Shown here in pieces: positions 8,222 to 17,540 of a stretch of 64,000 nucleotides of DNA. The stretch is from contig NZ_JACIFD010000014.1 of assembly GCF_014197205.1 (NCBI RefSeq), positions 1-64,000 on the forward strand. The letters run 5' to 3'. Under the pieces are notes generated by a model. The model saw nothing but the letters and a program-made list of their open reading frames with translations. It did not search any database and was not told where the DNA came from. The stretch comes from Canibacter oris (GTDB lineage: Bacteria > Actinomycetota > Actinomycetes > Actinomycetales > Microbacteriaceae). A program made the translations under genes and the position numbers. The stretch's first letter is position 1, and the number at the start of each line of letters is the position of its first letter.

Positions 8222-9733
8222 GTGACTAAACCACTCTTAGAACTAACCGGCATTAGCAAAAGCTTCCCTGGAGTGAAAGCGCTGCAGGGAGTTGAGTTTA
8301 CCCTGTATCCGGGCGAGGTGCTGGTGCTTGTTGGGGAAAACGGTGCAGGCAAATCAACCCTGATGAAGATTCTTTCCGGAATCTACAGCCGCGACGAAGG
8401 CACCATTAAATACAACGGCAAAGAGGTCGAGATTAACGGGCCGGCAGCCGCTAAAGAACTGGGCATCAGCATTATCCACCAGGAAATGCATCTCGCACCA
8501 GACCTCACTGTTGCGCAAAATATTTATATCGGGCGGGAGCCTGGCAAGTTCGGCATGATCAGCGAGCGCCAGCTTAATAAGCAAACCCAGGAGCTGCTGG
8601 ATAGGCTCGGCATTAAACTTGATCCACAGCAGAAAGTTGGCACCCTCAACGTTGCCGGCCAGCAAATGGTGGAAATTGCGAAAGCCATGTCTTATGACGC
8701 ACACGTGCTGATTATGGACGAGCCAACTAGCGCGCTGACAGACAGCGAGGTGGAGACCCTCTTTAAACTCATCGCAGAGTTGAAGGCGAAGGGCACCGCG
8801 ATTGTTTACATTTCGCACCGCATGGAGGAGCTCAAGCGCCTAGCTGACCGCGTGGTGGTGCTGCGAGACGGCGCCTACATCGGGCAGCTGGAGCGCGAGC
8901 AGATTTCGATTCCGACCATTATTGAGATGATGGTTGGGCGCAAAATTGAGGGTAACGCGCGGCCGGTTCCAAAAAACCTCGACGGTGCCCCGGTGGTGCT
9001 TGAGGTGACCGGGCTAAGCACTAAAAAACTGCTGCAGGATGTTAGCTTCACGCTGCGCAAGGGCGAGATCCTCGGGTTCGCGGGGCTCATGGGCGCAGGC
9101 CGTACCGAAACTGCGCGCGCGATTATTGGGGCGGATCGGCGCTCCGCCGGGGAGATTAAAATCCACGGTAAGCAGGTCAACATTAAGCAGCCTGCCGATG
9201 CAGTGAAAGCCGGTATCGGTTATCTCTCAGAAGACCGCAAGGGCCTGGGGTTGCTGTTGGAAAAGTCAGTTGCTGATAACACCGTGCTGGCAAGCCTGAA
9301 AAAATTTCAGCGCGGCGGTGTGATGCTAGACACCAAGGCGCTGCAAACAGCGCAGCTTTACGTCGAGGAATTGCGCACTAAGACTCCGTCGGTAAAACAG
9401 CAGGTAAAGCTTCTCTCCGGTGGTAATCAGCAGAAAGTAGTGTTGGCGAAGTGGCTGGTGCGGGACACAGACATTCTGATTGTGGATGAGCCAACTCGCG
9501 GTATTGATGTCGGTGCGAAAGAGGAAATCTACAATCTGCTTGAGAAGCTCGCGGTTTCGGGGAAATCAATTATTGTGATTTCTAGCGAGCTGCCAGAAGT
9601 GTTGCGGCTTGCGGACCGCATCGTCGTGATGTCAGACGGCAAAGTGGCTGGGGAGCTTGACAACGAGGCAGCAACACAGGAAAAAATTATGGACTTGGCA
9701 ACTAACGCCAACGCAGAAGGAGCACACGCATAA
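8222..9733 (+). CDS. rbsA: Ribose-type sugar ABC transporter, double ATPase subunit
   Basis: This 503-residue protein carries two ABC cassettes in tandem, as in RbsA/MglA/XylG. The N-terminal half has Walker A GENGAGKST (38-46) and Walker B LIMDEPTSAL. The C-terminal half has the degenerate P-loop GLMGAGRTE, the signature LSGGNQQKV and Walker B LIVDEPTRGID. It powers uptake of a pentose or hexose with the permease and binding lipoprotein encoded next. The start is a GTG after AGAGG. The stop overlaps the next start (TAATG), which implies translational coupling. The substrate is inferred as ribose from the order and a ribokinase gene nearby. Confidence 0.92.
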   Translation: MTKPLLELTGISKSFPGVKALQGVEFTLYPGEVLVLVGENGAGKSTLMKILSGIYSRDEGTIKYNGKEVEINGPAAAKELGISIIHQEMHLAPDLTVAQNIYIGREPGKFGMISERQLNKQTQELLDRLGIKLDPQQKVGTLNVAGQQMVEIAKAMSYDAHVLIMDEPTSALTDSEVETLFKLIAELKAKGTAIVYISHRMEELKRLADRVVVLRDGAYIGQLEREQISIPTIIEMMVGRKIEGNARPVPKNLDGAPVVLEVTGLSTKKLLQDVSFTLRKGEILGFAGLMGAGRTETARAIIGADRRSAGEIKIHGKQVNIKQPADAVKAGIGYLSEDRKGLGLLLEKSVADNTVLASLKKFQRGGVMLDTKALQTAQLYVEELRTKTPSVKQQVKLLSGGNQQKVVLAKWLVRDTDILIVDEPTRGIDVGAKEEIYNLLEKLAVSGKSIIVISSELPEVLRLADRIVVMSDGKVAGELDNEAATQEKIMDLATNANAEGAHA

Positions 9734-10704
9734 TGAGCACAGCACAGGCAGGTAGCAAACTGCAGTGGCGCAGCTGGCTGCAGCAGGGGCTAGCAGTGGC
9801 AACCCTGGTGGTTCTGTTTGGATTCTTCACCATTATGAACCCCAGTTTCGGCAATTGGTCAAACGTTTCCGGCATTCTGCTGGCGGCGGCCGGTATCGCG
9901 ATTATGGCGATCGGCACCACCTTCGTGATTGCTACCGGTGGCATTGACCTTTCAATCGGCACCGGCTCCACGCTGGTAGCTGTGGTATTTGGTGTGTTCG
10001 CGGTGAAAATCGGGATTGACCCGGTGCTGTCACTGCTGCTGGCAATCGCCGCCGGCGCCCTGATGGGTTTCATTAACGGTTTCTGCATCGCCTACCTTGG
10101 GCTGCCACCGTTCATCGCGACCCTCGCGATGATGATGGTGGCGCAGGGTCTGGCGCTGATTCTCTCCGGGGTTGCCCCAATTTACTTCACCGATATTCCC
10201 TGGGTGCGCGATATCGCACTCGGCGAAGTGATTCCGTCACTGCCAAACGCGGTGCTGTTGATGTTCATCATCGCTATCATCTCCTGGTTTGCGCTCAGCA
10301 AGAGCCGCTTCGGGCGTATCGACCTCGCAATCGGTTCCAACGAGGAAGCAACCCGGTTGTCAGGCATCGACACCAAAAAATGGCTGCTGATGATTTACGT
10401 CGTCGCCGGGATTTTCACCGCGATTGCGGGTATTGTGCTGGCATCACGATTGAGCTCAGCGCAGCCGCAAACCGGTGTGGGGCTGGAGCTGCAGGCGATC
10501 GCTGCGGTGATTATCGGCGGCACCAGTCTGATGGGTGGTAGGGCATCTATCGTTGGCACTGTGATCGGCGCGTTGATTATGGCGGTGCTGCTGAACGGTC
10601 TGCGCATCATGGGCGTGCAGTCAGAGTGGCAGTTCGTGGTGTCCGGGTTGGTGATCGCGCTCGCAGTGTGGTTCGACACCATCCGCAACCGGTCTAAATC
10701 GTAG
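9733..10704 (+). CDS. rbsC: Ribose-type sugar ABC transporter permease
   Basis: This 323-residue polytopic membrane protein of the branched-chain amino acid/sugar permease family has about eight to ten hydrophobic segments. It contains the family motif region GIDLSIGT (here ATGGIDLSIG, near residue 75) and a C-terminal AVIIGGTSLMGGRASIVGT loop that contacts the ATPase. It forms the inner-membrane channel with RbsA. Its ATG overlaps the rbsA stop by one base. Confidence 0.92.
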   Translation: MSTAQAGSKLQWRSWLQQGLAVATLVVLFGFFTIMNPSFGNWSNVSGILLAAAGIAIMAIGTTFVIATGGIDLSIGTGSTLVAVVFGVFAVKIGIDPVLSLLLAIAAGALMGFINGFCIAYLGLPPFIATLAMMMVAQGLALILSGVAPIYFTDIPWVRDIALGEVIPSLPNAVLLMFIIAIISWFALSKSRFGRIDLAIGSNEEATRLSGIDTKKWLLMIYVVAGIFTAIAGIVLASRLSSAQPQTGVGLELQAIAAVIIGGTSLMGGRASIVGTVIGALIMAVLLNGLRIMGVQSEWQFVVSGLVIALAVWFDTIRNRSKS

Positions 10705-10790
10705 GATTCGCTGCTCGCGAGGTGCACTCCCCAAGGGTGCGCCACAGGGCAAAATAAGTCAGTAATACATCTAAGATTACGGAGCTAAAA

Positions 10791-11795
10791 ATGAAAAAAA
10801 TGAAGCGTGGCGCAATGGTTGCAGCTTTAGCTGCAGCGGCATTGGCACTGACAGCATGCGCAGGTGACGCAGGTACAGCAGGTGGCGGCGATGAAGCAGC
10901 TGGCACTACCAGCGGCGACAAAAAAACCGTAGCACTGGTATCTAAAGGTTTCCAGCACCAGTTCTGGCAGGCAGTCAAGGCCGGCGCTGAAGAGGCTGGT
11001 CAGGAGCTCGGCGTTGAGGTTACTTTTGAGGGCCCGGCATCTGAAACCGAGGTGGCGAAGCAGATTGAGATGCTGGAAGCAGCTATCAACAAGCCAGCTG
11101 ACGCTATCGGTCTTGCAGCGCTTGACGCTGAAGCTTGCCAGCCAGCACTGCAGCAGGCAAAAGCTAAGAAAATCCCAGTGGTGATGTTCGACGCAGCTTG
11201 CGGTGGCGACTACGGCCAGTACCTAGCAGCTACCGACAACAAGGTAGCTGGTGCGCTGGCTGCTGAGCACATGGCAGAGGCAATTGGCGGCGAGGGCAAG
11301 ATCGCGGTTATCGGCCACAGCCAGATCAACTCCACCGGTGTAGATCGCCGCGACGGTTTCGTGGAGTTCATGAAAGAGAAGTTCCCGAACGTGCAGATTG
11401 TTGACATTCAGTACGGTGACGGCGACCACGCAAAGTCAGCTGACATCGCTCGCGCAATGATTAACGCACATCCTGACCTCAAGGGCATCTACGGCACCAA
11501 CGAGGGTTCAGCAATCGGTGTTGTAAACGCTGCTAAAGAGCTGAATATCGACCCTTCTAAGCTGGTTATCGTTGGCTTCGACTCAGGTAGCGCACAGATT
11601 GACGCAATCAAGAGCGGCCTGATGCTCGGCGCTGTGACCCAGGATCCACGTTCAATCGGTCGTATCACCGTTGAGAACGCAGTGAAACTGATGAATGGCG
11701 AGAGCGTAGACGCGTTCACCGACACCGGTTCATTCTGGTACGACAAGTCAAACATTGACGACGAGAAGATCAAGGGCATGCTGTACACCGGCTAA
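10791..11795 (+). CDS. rbsB: Ribose-type substrate-binding lipoprotein
   Basis: The 334-residue protein starts after GGAG (10781-10784). It has a lipoprotein signal with lipobox LTAC (Cys 23), a Gly/Ala-rich linker, and a periplasmic-binding-protein type 1 fold of the RbsB family (VALVSKGFQHQFWQAV near residue 48, then DSGSAQIDAIKSG and GAVTQDP). It captures sugar at the outer face of the membrane for RbsC/RbsA. It is third in the rbsACB operon, 86 bp after rbsC, and is followed by a strong terminator. Confidence 0.93.
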   Translation: MKKMKRGAMVAALAAAALALTACAGDAGTAGGGDEAAGTTSGDKKTVALVSKGFQHQFWQAVKAGAEEAGQELGVEVTFEGPASETEVAKQIEMLEAAINKPADAIGLAALDAEACQPALQQAKAKKIPVVMFDAACGGDYGQYLAATDNKVAGALAAEHMAEAIGGEGKIAVIGHSQINSTGVDRRDGFVEFMKEKFPNVQIVDIQYGDGDHAKSADIARAMINAHPDLKGIYGTNEGSAIGVVNAAKELNIDPSKLVIVGFDSGSAQIDAIKSGLMLGAVTQDPRSIGRITVENAVKLMNGESVDAFTDTGSFWYDKSNIDDEKIKGMLYTG

Positions 11796-11810
11796 TCCCG
11801 ATCACTAACC

Positions 11811-11844
11811 AAGGAAAGCGCCCGGCTCGCCGGGCGCTTTCCTT
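11811..11844. terminator. Strong bidirectional terminator between rbsB and rbsK
   Basis: AAGGAAAGCGCCCGG (11811-11825) pairs perfectly over 15 bp with CCGGGCGCTTTCCTT (11830-11844) around a 4-base loop. It lies between the convergent rbsB and rbsK genes and can serve both. Confidence 0.88.
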
Positions 11845-11867
11845 GTGTCAAGTTTGCTTTTGCGCGG

Positions 11868-12887
11868 TTAAGCGTTTTCTGGCCGTGCCAAAAACTTTGC
11901 CACCTCAGCTGCCGTCGGCAGACTCGGCGAAGCACCCTTTTTAGTTACTGCCAGAGCTCCTGCGGCGCTCGCGACACGAATCGCTGCGGGCAGCGCCTTG
12001 CCGGTTGCTAAAGCGGCAGCTAAGTGCCCCGCAAAAGCATCACCGGCTGCGGTTGTGTCTACCGGATCCACTTTAAACGGCGCAAAAAACTCGTGGCCGG
12101 CAGCTGTCACCAGCACACAGCCAGCCCCTGCGAGGGTGATGAGGGCGTGCTGCACGCCCTGCGCGATGAACCACTCGCCGGCGGCGACTGCGGTGGCGCG
12201 ATCCACCACCTGCACCCCGGAGAGCATGGTCGCCTCGGTTTCATTTGGAGTCACGATATCAACGTGCTGCCAAATTTCGGCGGGCAGCGCCGCAGCCGGA
12301 GCCGGATCAAGCACAACCCGGATGCCCGCAGCCGCCGCCGCGCGCACGGCGTGCGCCGAAAGCTCACGCGGAATCTCCAACTGGGTCAGCAGCACCGCGC
12401 AGCGGGAGCCAACCGCGGCAATCGCAGCATCAATCTGCGCCGCAGACAGGTGATTATTGGCGTTTGGCACGACTACGATATCGTTTTCGCCCGAGGCATC
12501 AACCCGAATATGCGCGATGCCGGTCTGATCAGCTACCTGGCGCAAATGCGAGGTATTGACGCCCGCATCACGCAGCCCGTCAAGCACCAACGGCGCGAAA
12601 ATATCGTTACCGACGCAGCCCACAAAATATGCGTCTCCGCCTGTGGCTGTGCCGCCAGGGGTGCCGCCGGGGGAGCTCTCGGCTGTGCCTCCAGAGGTGC
12701 CCTCTGCAGTACCGCCCAGGGCGCGTGCCGCAGCAACCGCCTGATTAGCGCCCTTACCGCCCATCACCAGGGTGAACTCATCACCCAGGAAAGTTTCCCC
12801 CGGTGCCGGGAGACGGCTTGAAAACGTGGTGACATCGGCGCTAACCGAGCCGATAACCAGCACGCTGTCGCGAGAATCGTTGCTCAT
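11868..12887 (-). CDS. rbsK: Ribokinase with a Gly/Thr-rich insertion
   Basis: This PfkB-family kinase has the N-terminal [13 protein letters not shown] motif and the catalytic/anion-hole motif [11 protein letters not shown] near the C-terminus. It phosphorylates ribose to ribose 5-phosphate and pairs functionally with the rbsACB transporter transcribed towards it. After [15 protein letters not shown] the usual short turn is replaced by about 27 residues of Gly/Thr/Ala/Glu/Pro-rich repeats (GGTAE, GGTP types), which looks like a local repeat expansion. It lies 22 bp downstream of lldD and probably shares its transcript. Confidence 0.88.
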   Translation of the reverse strand: MSNDSRDSVLVIGSVSADVTTFSSRLPAPGETFLGDEFTLVMGGKGANQAVAAARALGGTAEGTSGGTAESSPGGTPGGTATGGDAYFVGCVGNDIFAPLVLDGLRDAGVNTSHLRQVADQTGIAHIRVDASGENDIVVVPNANNHLSAAQIDAAIAAVGSRCAVLLTQLEIPRELSAHAVRAAAAAGIRVVLDPAPAAALPAEIWQHVDIVTPNETEATMLSGVQVVDRATAVAAGEWFIAQGVQHALITLAGAGCVLVTAAGHEFFAPFKVDPVDTTAAGDAFAGHLAAALATGKALPAAIRVASAAGALAVTKKGASPSLPTAAEVAKFLARPENA

Positions 12888-12909
12888 TGTGCCTACCCTC
12901 TCTTAGCGC

Positions 12910-14139
12910 TCAAGCGCGTGGCTCTAAGCGATCAAGCAGGGTAACGTGCTCCGGCGTCAGCTCCGCAAGGCTGGTGACCCCGAGCAGGCGCATCACACGT
13001 GACACCTCGCCGCTGAGAATCTCCAGCATCCGCCGCACCCCAGCTTCGCCGCCTGCCATCAAACCGTACAGGTAGGCACGGCCAACCTGAGTGTAGCGGG
13101 CGCCCTGCGCCACCGCGGCAACAATATCCGCGCCTGACATAATGCCGGTGTCCACGTGAATTTCGAGATCTTTGCCAACCTCGCGCACCACCTGTGGCAA
13201 CAACCGGAACGGCACCGGCGCGCGATCCAACTGCCGCCCGCCATGGTTAGAAAGCTGAATCGCATCGACCCCGAAATCGGCAAGCCGCTTGGCGTCGGCA
13301 ACGTTCTGCACACCCTTCACCACAAACTTGCCCGGCCACAGTTCGCGAATCTTGCGCAAGTCGTCGTAGTCGATTGACGGATCAAACATGGTGTCAAGCA
13401 GCTCGCCTACGGTGCCATCCCAGTTGCGGATTGCCGCAAATTCAAGCGGCTCGGTGGTGAGGAAGTTAAACCACCACTCAGGCCGCGGCGCCGCGTCAAG
13501 AATGGTCTTCAAAGACAGCTGTGGCGGGAAGCTCATACCGTTGCGCTTGTCGCGATGCCGAGCACCCGCAACCGGGGTGTCAACGGTCACGAGCAGCGTG
13601 TCAAAGCCACTCGCGGCCGCACGCTCCACTAGCTCGTAGGAGCGATGCCGTTCTTTCATCATGTAAAGCTGGAACCACAGCCGACCCTCGGGCGCGGCCG
13701 CACGCACATTCTCAGGGCTTGTGGTGCCGAGAGTGGAGAGCGCAAACGGTACCCCGAAATCACTCGCCGCGGCCGCGCCGGCGCGCTCCCCGGCAGCGTG
13801 CATCAGCCGGGTAAACCCGGTTGGCGCAATACCAAACGGGTACTCGCTGCGGGTGCCAAGCACCTCCCAGCCGGTGTCAATCTGCGACACATCCTTCAGC
13901 ACACCAGGGTGAAACTCCACGTCCCGAAACGCCTCGTAGGCGCGCCGCAGCCCGACCTCACCCTCAGCCGCACCCGCGGTGTACTCAAACGGCCCCTTCG
14001 GAGTGCGCCGCTTCGCAATCTTGCGCAAATCCCACACGGTCTGAGCCTTCTGGAGCCGCGCCTGCGTCGGGTTCTGGAACGGGTTTTTAAACTGCATGTA
14101 GCTGCGCAGCGTTGCGAGATCAGGCAACTGGCGATCCAT
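12910..14139 (-). CDS. lldD: FMN-dependent L-lactate dehydrogenase
   Basis: The start at 14139 follows AAGGAG at 4 bp spacing and gives 409 residues; the longer frame to 14199 has no ribosome site. The protein is an FMN-dependent alpha-hydroxyacid dehydrogenase: [42 protein letters not shown], the active-site motif SNHGGRQLD, then DTGIMSGAD and the [16 protein letters not shown] phosphate-binding region. It oxidises L-lactate to pyruvate at the membrane and feeds the respiratory chain. It sits upstream of rbsK on the same strand. Confidence 0.88.
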   Translation of the reverse strand: MDRQLPDLATLRSYMQFKNPFQNPTQARLQKAQTVWDLRKIAKRRTPKGPFEYTAGAAEGEVGLRRAYEAFRDVEFHPGVLKDVSQIDTGWEVLGTRSEYPFGIAPTGFTRLMHAAGERAGAAAASDFGVPFALSTLGTTSPENVRAAAPEGRLWFQLYMMKERHRSYELVERAAASGFDTLLVTVDTPVAGARHRDKRNGMSFPPQLSLKTILDAAPRPEWWFNFLTTEPLEFAAIRNWDGTVGELLDTMFDPSIDYDDLRKIRELWPGKFVVKGVQNVADAKRLADFGVDAIQLSNHGGRQLDRAPVPFRLLPQVVREVGKDLEIHVDTGIMSGADIVAAVAQGARYTQVGRAYLYGLMAGGEAGVRRMLEILSGEVSRVMRLLGVTSLAELTPEHVTLLDRLEPRA

Positions 14140-14246
14140 AATGCTCCTTAAAATTTTTAGCGTCTTTGATATTTCTAAAATACCCTGTTTAGCGCCCAAA
14201 ATGATAATTATTTTGGTGGATCAGCCCGCAGTTTTTTAGCCCCGCC

Positions 14247-14606
14247 TCAGCGCCAAAATTTAGTTGCCCCGGCTTTATCCTCAAGATTAAAGTCAAGCAC
14301 TCGCCGCAGCAGCTCAAAATTTACCTCTTGCTGTTTTCCGATGCACCAAAAATTCTTGGTGCGGCGAAAACCCAGCGCATCTATTTCCGCAGCAAACTTT
14401 GCGATTGCTATCGGTTCAGGAGCGATATTCACATATTGGCTGCTGTGGCTGAAAGCAATAATAAACGTTCCGTTGTGCAAAAACATCGGCTGGCTCCACT
14501 TCAGCGCGTAACTTAGCTGCGGATAGTTCTCACACAAAAACTCATAAATGTGGGTGAGGGTTTTGCGGTGCTGTGGATCCACCACCGTTGCTAAATACTC
14601 TCTCAT
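14247..14606 (-). CDS. DUF1801 (YdhG-like) protein
   Basis: This 119-residue protein matches the DUF1801 pattern: an N-terminal YLATVVDPQHR, LKWSQPMFLHNGTFIIAFS in the middle, and a C-terminal FxxEDKAGATKFW region. Family members include the Bacillus frataxin-like YdhG/Fra, linked to iron delivery. Function here is not shown by the sequence. It is a single gene between lldD and the MFS gene. Confidence 0.8.
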   Translation of the reverse strand: MREYLATVVDPQHRKTLTHIYEFLCENYPQLSYALKWSQPMFLHNGTFIIAFSHSSQYVNIAPEPIAIAKFAAEIDALGFRRTKNFWCIGKQQEVNFELLRRVLDFNLEDKAGATKFWR

Positions 14607-14635
14607 GGTTTAACTGTAACGAGTTTTGTGGGTGT

Positions 14636-16144
14636 TCATGTGTTAGCAGCGTCAGGAGCAGCATTAGCGTCAACAACGCTAGGATCCGCATTGGTCGCGT
14701 CCACCGCTGCATGCTGCTGCGCCAAAGGCCGCTTGGGCATCAGGAAAGTCAGCGGAATCACCAGCGTCAGCAGCACCGCAGCGGTGACAAAAGCCGCCTG
14801 CATTCCGCTTGCCTGGGCGGCCGCGGTGGCACCACCAGACAACTGCGCCACAACGCCGTAAATCGCCACAAACAGAGCGATGCCGAGGGCCCCGCTAACC
14901 TGCTGCAGCGTTGAGATGGTGGCGCTGCCATGAGATGCCAGGTGCGGCGGTAAAGAACCTAAAGCTGTCGAAAATACGGGAGTGAAAATACCCGTGAGGC
15001 CGATACTAAACAGCAAATGTGCTGCTTGCACGTACCAGTAAGGGGTTGCGACACCAAATAGGGTGAACATCCACAGCGCGGCAGCTGTGATGATAATTCC
15101 GGGAAGTAACACCGTGCGAGCGCCGTGTTTATCAACCAGACGACCAGCAACCGGTCCCATCAGACCCATAATCAAACCACCCGGCAGCAGTAGCAAACCA
15201 ATCTGCAGGGTAGTCATGTGCAACACATTAGCGGTGTAGAGCGGCAGTAGCACAATGGTTCCGAACATCGCCATCATGCAAAAAGCCAGCAGAATCGACC
15301 CGAAACGGTAGGGACGAAAGGTGAAAACTCGCAGATCCAGAAGCGGTTCTTCATGACGGATCAGCGCTACCTGGCGCCACACAAACAGCACCACGCCCAG
15401 CACCCCGAGCACCACCACCAACAGCGGCACCAGCAGCGACCCGTCACGCACTTCGCCAAAAGCACTTAACCCATAAACCAGGCTGCCGAAACCCACAACC
15501 GACAGCAGAATGCTGTAACCGTCTAGCGGGGCCCGGCGCGGTTGCCCCAGATTTGGGAGGAACTTGAAGGCGATCAGCGTGGCGACTGAGATCACCGGCA
15601 AAATCAGGATGAACAGAAACCGCCACGGCAAGTGTTCCAGAATCAGCCCCGAAATGGTGGGACCCAGGGCGGGGGCGACGGCAATTACCAGTGACACCCG
15701 TCCCATGACGCGGCCGCGAATCTGCGGCGGTACCACGGTGATGACGGTTGTCATCAACAGGGGCATGGTGATGGCAGTGCCGACGGCTTGCACGATCCGC
15801 CCCAGCAATAGCAGCAGGAACCCGGGCGCTGTCGCCGCAATCAGAGTGCCGGTGAGGAACAGTGACATCGCGGTGAAGAAAAGTTTGCGCGTTGTCATGC
15901 GTTGGATCAGCGCCCCGGTAATCGGAATGGTGACGCTCATCGTGAGCAAGAACGCGGTGGTCAGCCATTGTCCTTGACTCGCGGTGATTTGCAGTTCGTC
16001 AAGCAGTACCGGCAGCGCAACACCCATCACGGTTTCGTTTAAGATAACCACGAAGGCGGCGGTTAGTAGCACCCAGATAGCGATGTTGTTGCGTGGATCA
16101 AGCTTGGCGGCCGCGGGTGCAGCCGGGGTTTCAACGGTGACCAT
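14636..16144 (-). CDS. MFS multidrug exporter, DHA2 (EmrB/QacA) type
   Basis: The start at 16144 (MVTVETPAAP) follows a GAGAAAG site; the 52 extra codons upstream look untranslated. About 14 hydrophobic helices are visible. The motif GRIVQAVGTAITMPLLMT after helix 4 and PALGPTISGLILEHLPWRFLFILILPV (shortened here to its landmarks PALGPTISG and WRFLF) are typical of proton-coupled DHA2 drug exporters. It probably exports lipophilic or cationic drugs. No regulator gene is adjacent. Confidence 0.87.
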   Translation of the reverse strand: MVTVETPAAPAAAKLDPRNNIAIWVLLTAAFVVILNETVMGVALPVLLDELQITASQGQWLTTAFLLTMSVTIPITGALIQRMTTRKLFFTAMSLFLTGTLIAATAPGFLLLLLGRIVQAVGTAITMPLLMTTVITVVPPQIRGRVMGRVSLVIAVAPALGPTISGLILEHLPWRFLFILILPVISVATLIAFKFLPNLGQPRRAPLDGYSILLSVVGFGSLVYGLSAFGEVRDGSLLVPLLVVVLGVLGVVLFVWRQVALIRHEEPLLDLRVFTFRPYRFGSILLAFCMMAMFGTIVLLPLYTANVLHMTTLQIGLLLLPGGLIMGLMGPVAGRLVDKHGARTVLLPGIIITAAALWMFTLFGVATPYWYVQAAHLLFSIGLTGIFTPVFSTALGSLPPHLASHGSATISTLQQVSGALGIALFVAIYGVVAQLSGGATAAAQASGMQAAFVTAAVLLTLVIPLTFLMPKRPLAQQHAAVDATNADPSVVDANAAPDAANT

Positions 16145-16295
16145 GTTTTTCTTTCTCAAAATGCCGCACAGTGATTGGGCAGCTTCACAATTATAGGGGA
16201 AAGTATTGGGGCGGTGCTTGGAGCGGTGGGGTGGCAGAGCGGCAGCACAATAGGTAACAGAGCAATAGGTGGCAGAGCAACCGAGCAATAGAACA

Positions 16296-16320
16296 CCCAC
16301 ACCCCGGGGCTGGGTGTGGG
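16296..16320 (-). terminator. Hairpin after the first chromosomal immunity paralog
   Basis: CCCACACCC (16296-16304) pairs with GGGTGTGGG (16312-16320), 20 bp after the stop of the gene at 16341. Nearly the same stem is found after the prophage immunity gene (37486-37514), so gene and terminator appear to have been duplicated together. Confidence 0.6.
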
Positions 16321-16340
16321 CTGCCGCGGGTAGTGTGGCG

Positions 16341-16760
16341 CTAGGTGTCAGTTGGGTCAGGCTCGTCTGAATCGTAGTCGTATAAGCCGTACACGTCCAC
16401 CCATTCGTATTCGATTTCCGGGTAGCACTCAGCAGCTACATCATCTATATCAGGTTCACCATTGTGCGGATCTTCCAGAAACCGCTTCAACAGAGGTTTG
16501 AGCTCTTCGGGGGTTTCGACGTTATGGTGCTTTTTGAACCTTGAGAGCCCAATGAGACCCCAGTAGTAGTGGTTCCCTTCGACATCTGCTAAGAGTTCAT
16601 CTGTGTAGGCGTCATCATAGAGGTGTTTCAGCTTATGGTGCAGGATTTCACACATATCGCTAAGGCAATACCCCTGTTCAGCAAGGCAGCCTTCTTCGCC
16701 GGGTGATTTCTCCCGTTTGAAGAGCTCATCTATAAGCGCGATTTTGGCTGCCTTATCCAT
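16341..16760 (-). CDS. Orphan immunity-like protein (paralog of the prophage MuF-toxin immunity gene)
   Basis: This 139-residue, strongly acidic soluble protein shares its whole length with the genes at 16937 and 37530. Shared blocks include MDKAAKIALIDELF-REKSP, GYCLSDM-EILHH, LKHLYDD, GNHYYW, TPEELKPLLKRF-EDP and YPEIEYEW. It is the most divergent of the three. The prophage copy lies 18 bp behind a MuF-EndoU toxin gene, so by family logic of polymorphic toxins this one is an orphan immunity gene outside the prophage. I do not recognise a named family, and the function is inferred. Confidence 0.75.
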   Translation of the reverse strand: MDKAAKIALIDELFKREKSPGEEGCLAEQGYCLSDMCEILHHKLKHLYDDAYTDELLADVEGNHYYWGLIGLSRFKKHHNVETPEELKPLLKRFLEDPHNGEPDIDDVAAECYPEIEYEWVDVYGLYDYDSDEPDPTDT

Positions 16761-16769
16761 ATCTGTATT

Positions 16770-16877
16770 TTACTGTGCTTCTTGCTGTGCAGCGAGCGCT
16801 TTCTTCGCTTCCTCCTGGGACTGCATGTACTCATCATATTCTGGCTTTATTATCCAAGCATCTGTGCTGCGCGGATC
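16770..16877 (-). pseudogene. Candidate 3' remnant of a coding gene upstream of the orphan immunity gene
   Basis: A 35-codon frame with no plausible start ends in TAA 9 bp before the immunity ATG. It encodes a charged, helix-like tail (KPEYDEYMQSQEEAKKAL then AAQQEAQ). Such a C-terminal fragment fits the 3' end of a lost gene, possibly a displaced toxin or phage gene. The segment is short, so chance cannot be excluded. Confidence 0.35.
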
Positions 16878-16936
16878 TTAGTGGGTGTCAGTAAGCCAAG
16901 CTGGCATGACAACTTTAAACTTTTGAGATTAGAAGG

Positions 16937-17356
16937 TTATGTTGTGTTTGCGTCTGTCTCATCCGGGTCATCGGCAAAAATGCCATGCACGTCTATCCAT
17001 TCGTATTCGATTTCCGGATAGTGTTCTGCTGCAATGTCGTCGATGTCTGAATCCCAGTCATCAGGGTCTTCAAAAAATCGTTTCAGAAGAGGTTTAAGCT
17101 CTTCTGGGGTTCTGACGTTGTGCTTCGTTTTGAGGCGAGATAGGCCGTAGAAAATCCAATAATAATGGTTTCCGTCAAGGTCTTCTAGCATCATGTCAAT
17201 GTATTCATCATCATAGAGATGTTTCAAAGCATGATGCAATATTTCAGCCATATCGCTGAGACAATAGCCGCGCGTTTGTAGAATACGCCGCTCAGCGGGT
17301 GATTTCTCCCGTTGGAAGAGCTCATCTATAAGCGCGATTTTGGCTGCCTTATCCAT
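16937..17356 (-). CDS. Second orphan immunity-like protein
   Basis: This 139-residue acidic protein is much closer to the prophage immunity protein (37530) than to its neighbour at 16341; from GYCLSDM to YPEIEYEW only scattered residues differ. It starts in the same local context (GATATGGATAAG) as the first copy and lies 184 bp outside attL. The likely role is cross-protection against related MuF-EndoU toxins, inferred from the linked toxin gene in the prophage. The three copies imply duplication or leftover modules from earlier prophages at this tRNA site. Confidence 0.75.
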   Translation of the reverse strand: MDKAAKIALIDELFQREKSPAERRILQTRGYCLSDMAEILHHALKHLYDDEYIDMMLEDLDGNHYYWIFYGLSRLKTKHNVRTPEELKPLLKRFFEDPDDWDSDIDDIAAEHYPEIEYEWIDVHGIFADDPDETDANTT

Positions 17357-17504
17357 ATCTGCAGTTTACTGCGCTGTGAGCGCATAGCCAATAATAATTA
17401 GTCCGGCAGCGTTAGACACGCCCGACAAATGCCACACTTTTGGCACTTAACCCACATTCTGACAACATACTCAATGTTTACTGGCGGTGTTTGCTAGAAA
17501 AGCG

Positions 17505-17538
17505 AAACCCCCGGTTTTCCTTGATTTTCCGGGGGTTT
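17505..17538. terminator. Original terminator of the tRNA-Thr gene, now at the left prophage border
   Basis: AAACCCCCGG (17505-17514) pairs with CCGGGGGTTT (17529-17538) directly beside attL. On the minus strand it follows the tRNA 3' half, so it was probably the terminator of tRNA-Thr before phage integration. Confidence 0.65.
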
Positions 17539-17540
17539 TG

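Noticed and set aside
12024-12821. A 265-codon plus-strand frame opposite rbsK
   Set aside because: It is antisense to ribokinase; its Arg/His/Cys-rich text is typical of shadow frames.
17366-17446. A 26-codon frame before the second orphan immunity gene as another toxin remnant
   Set aside because: It is short and hydrophobic, and its stop lies in a leader conserved between both copies, so the matching position is no proof of coding.
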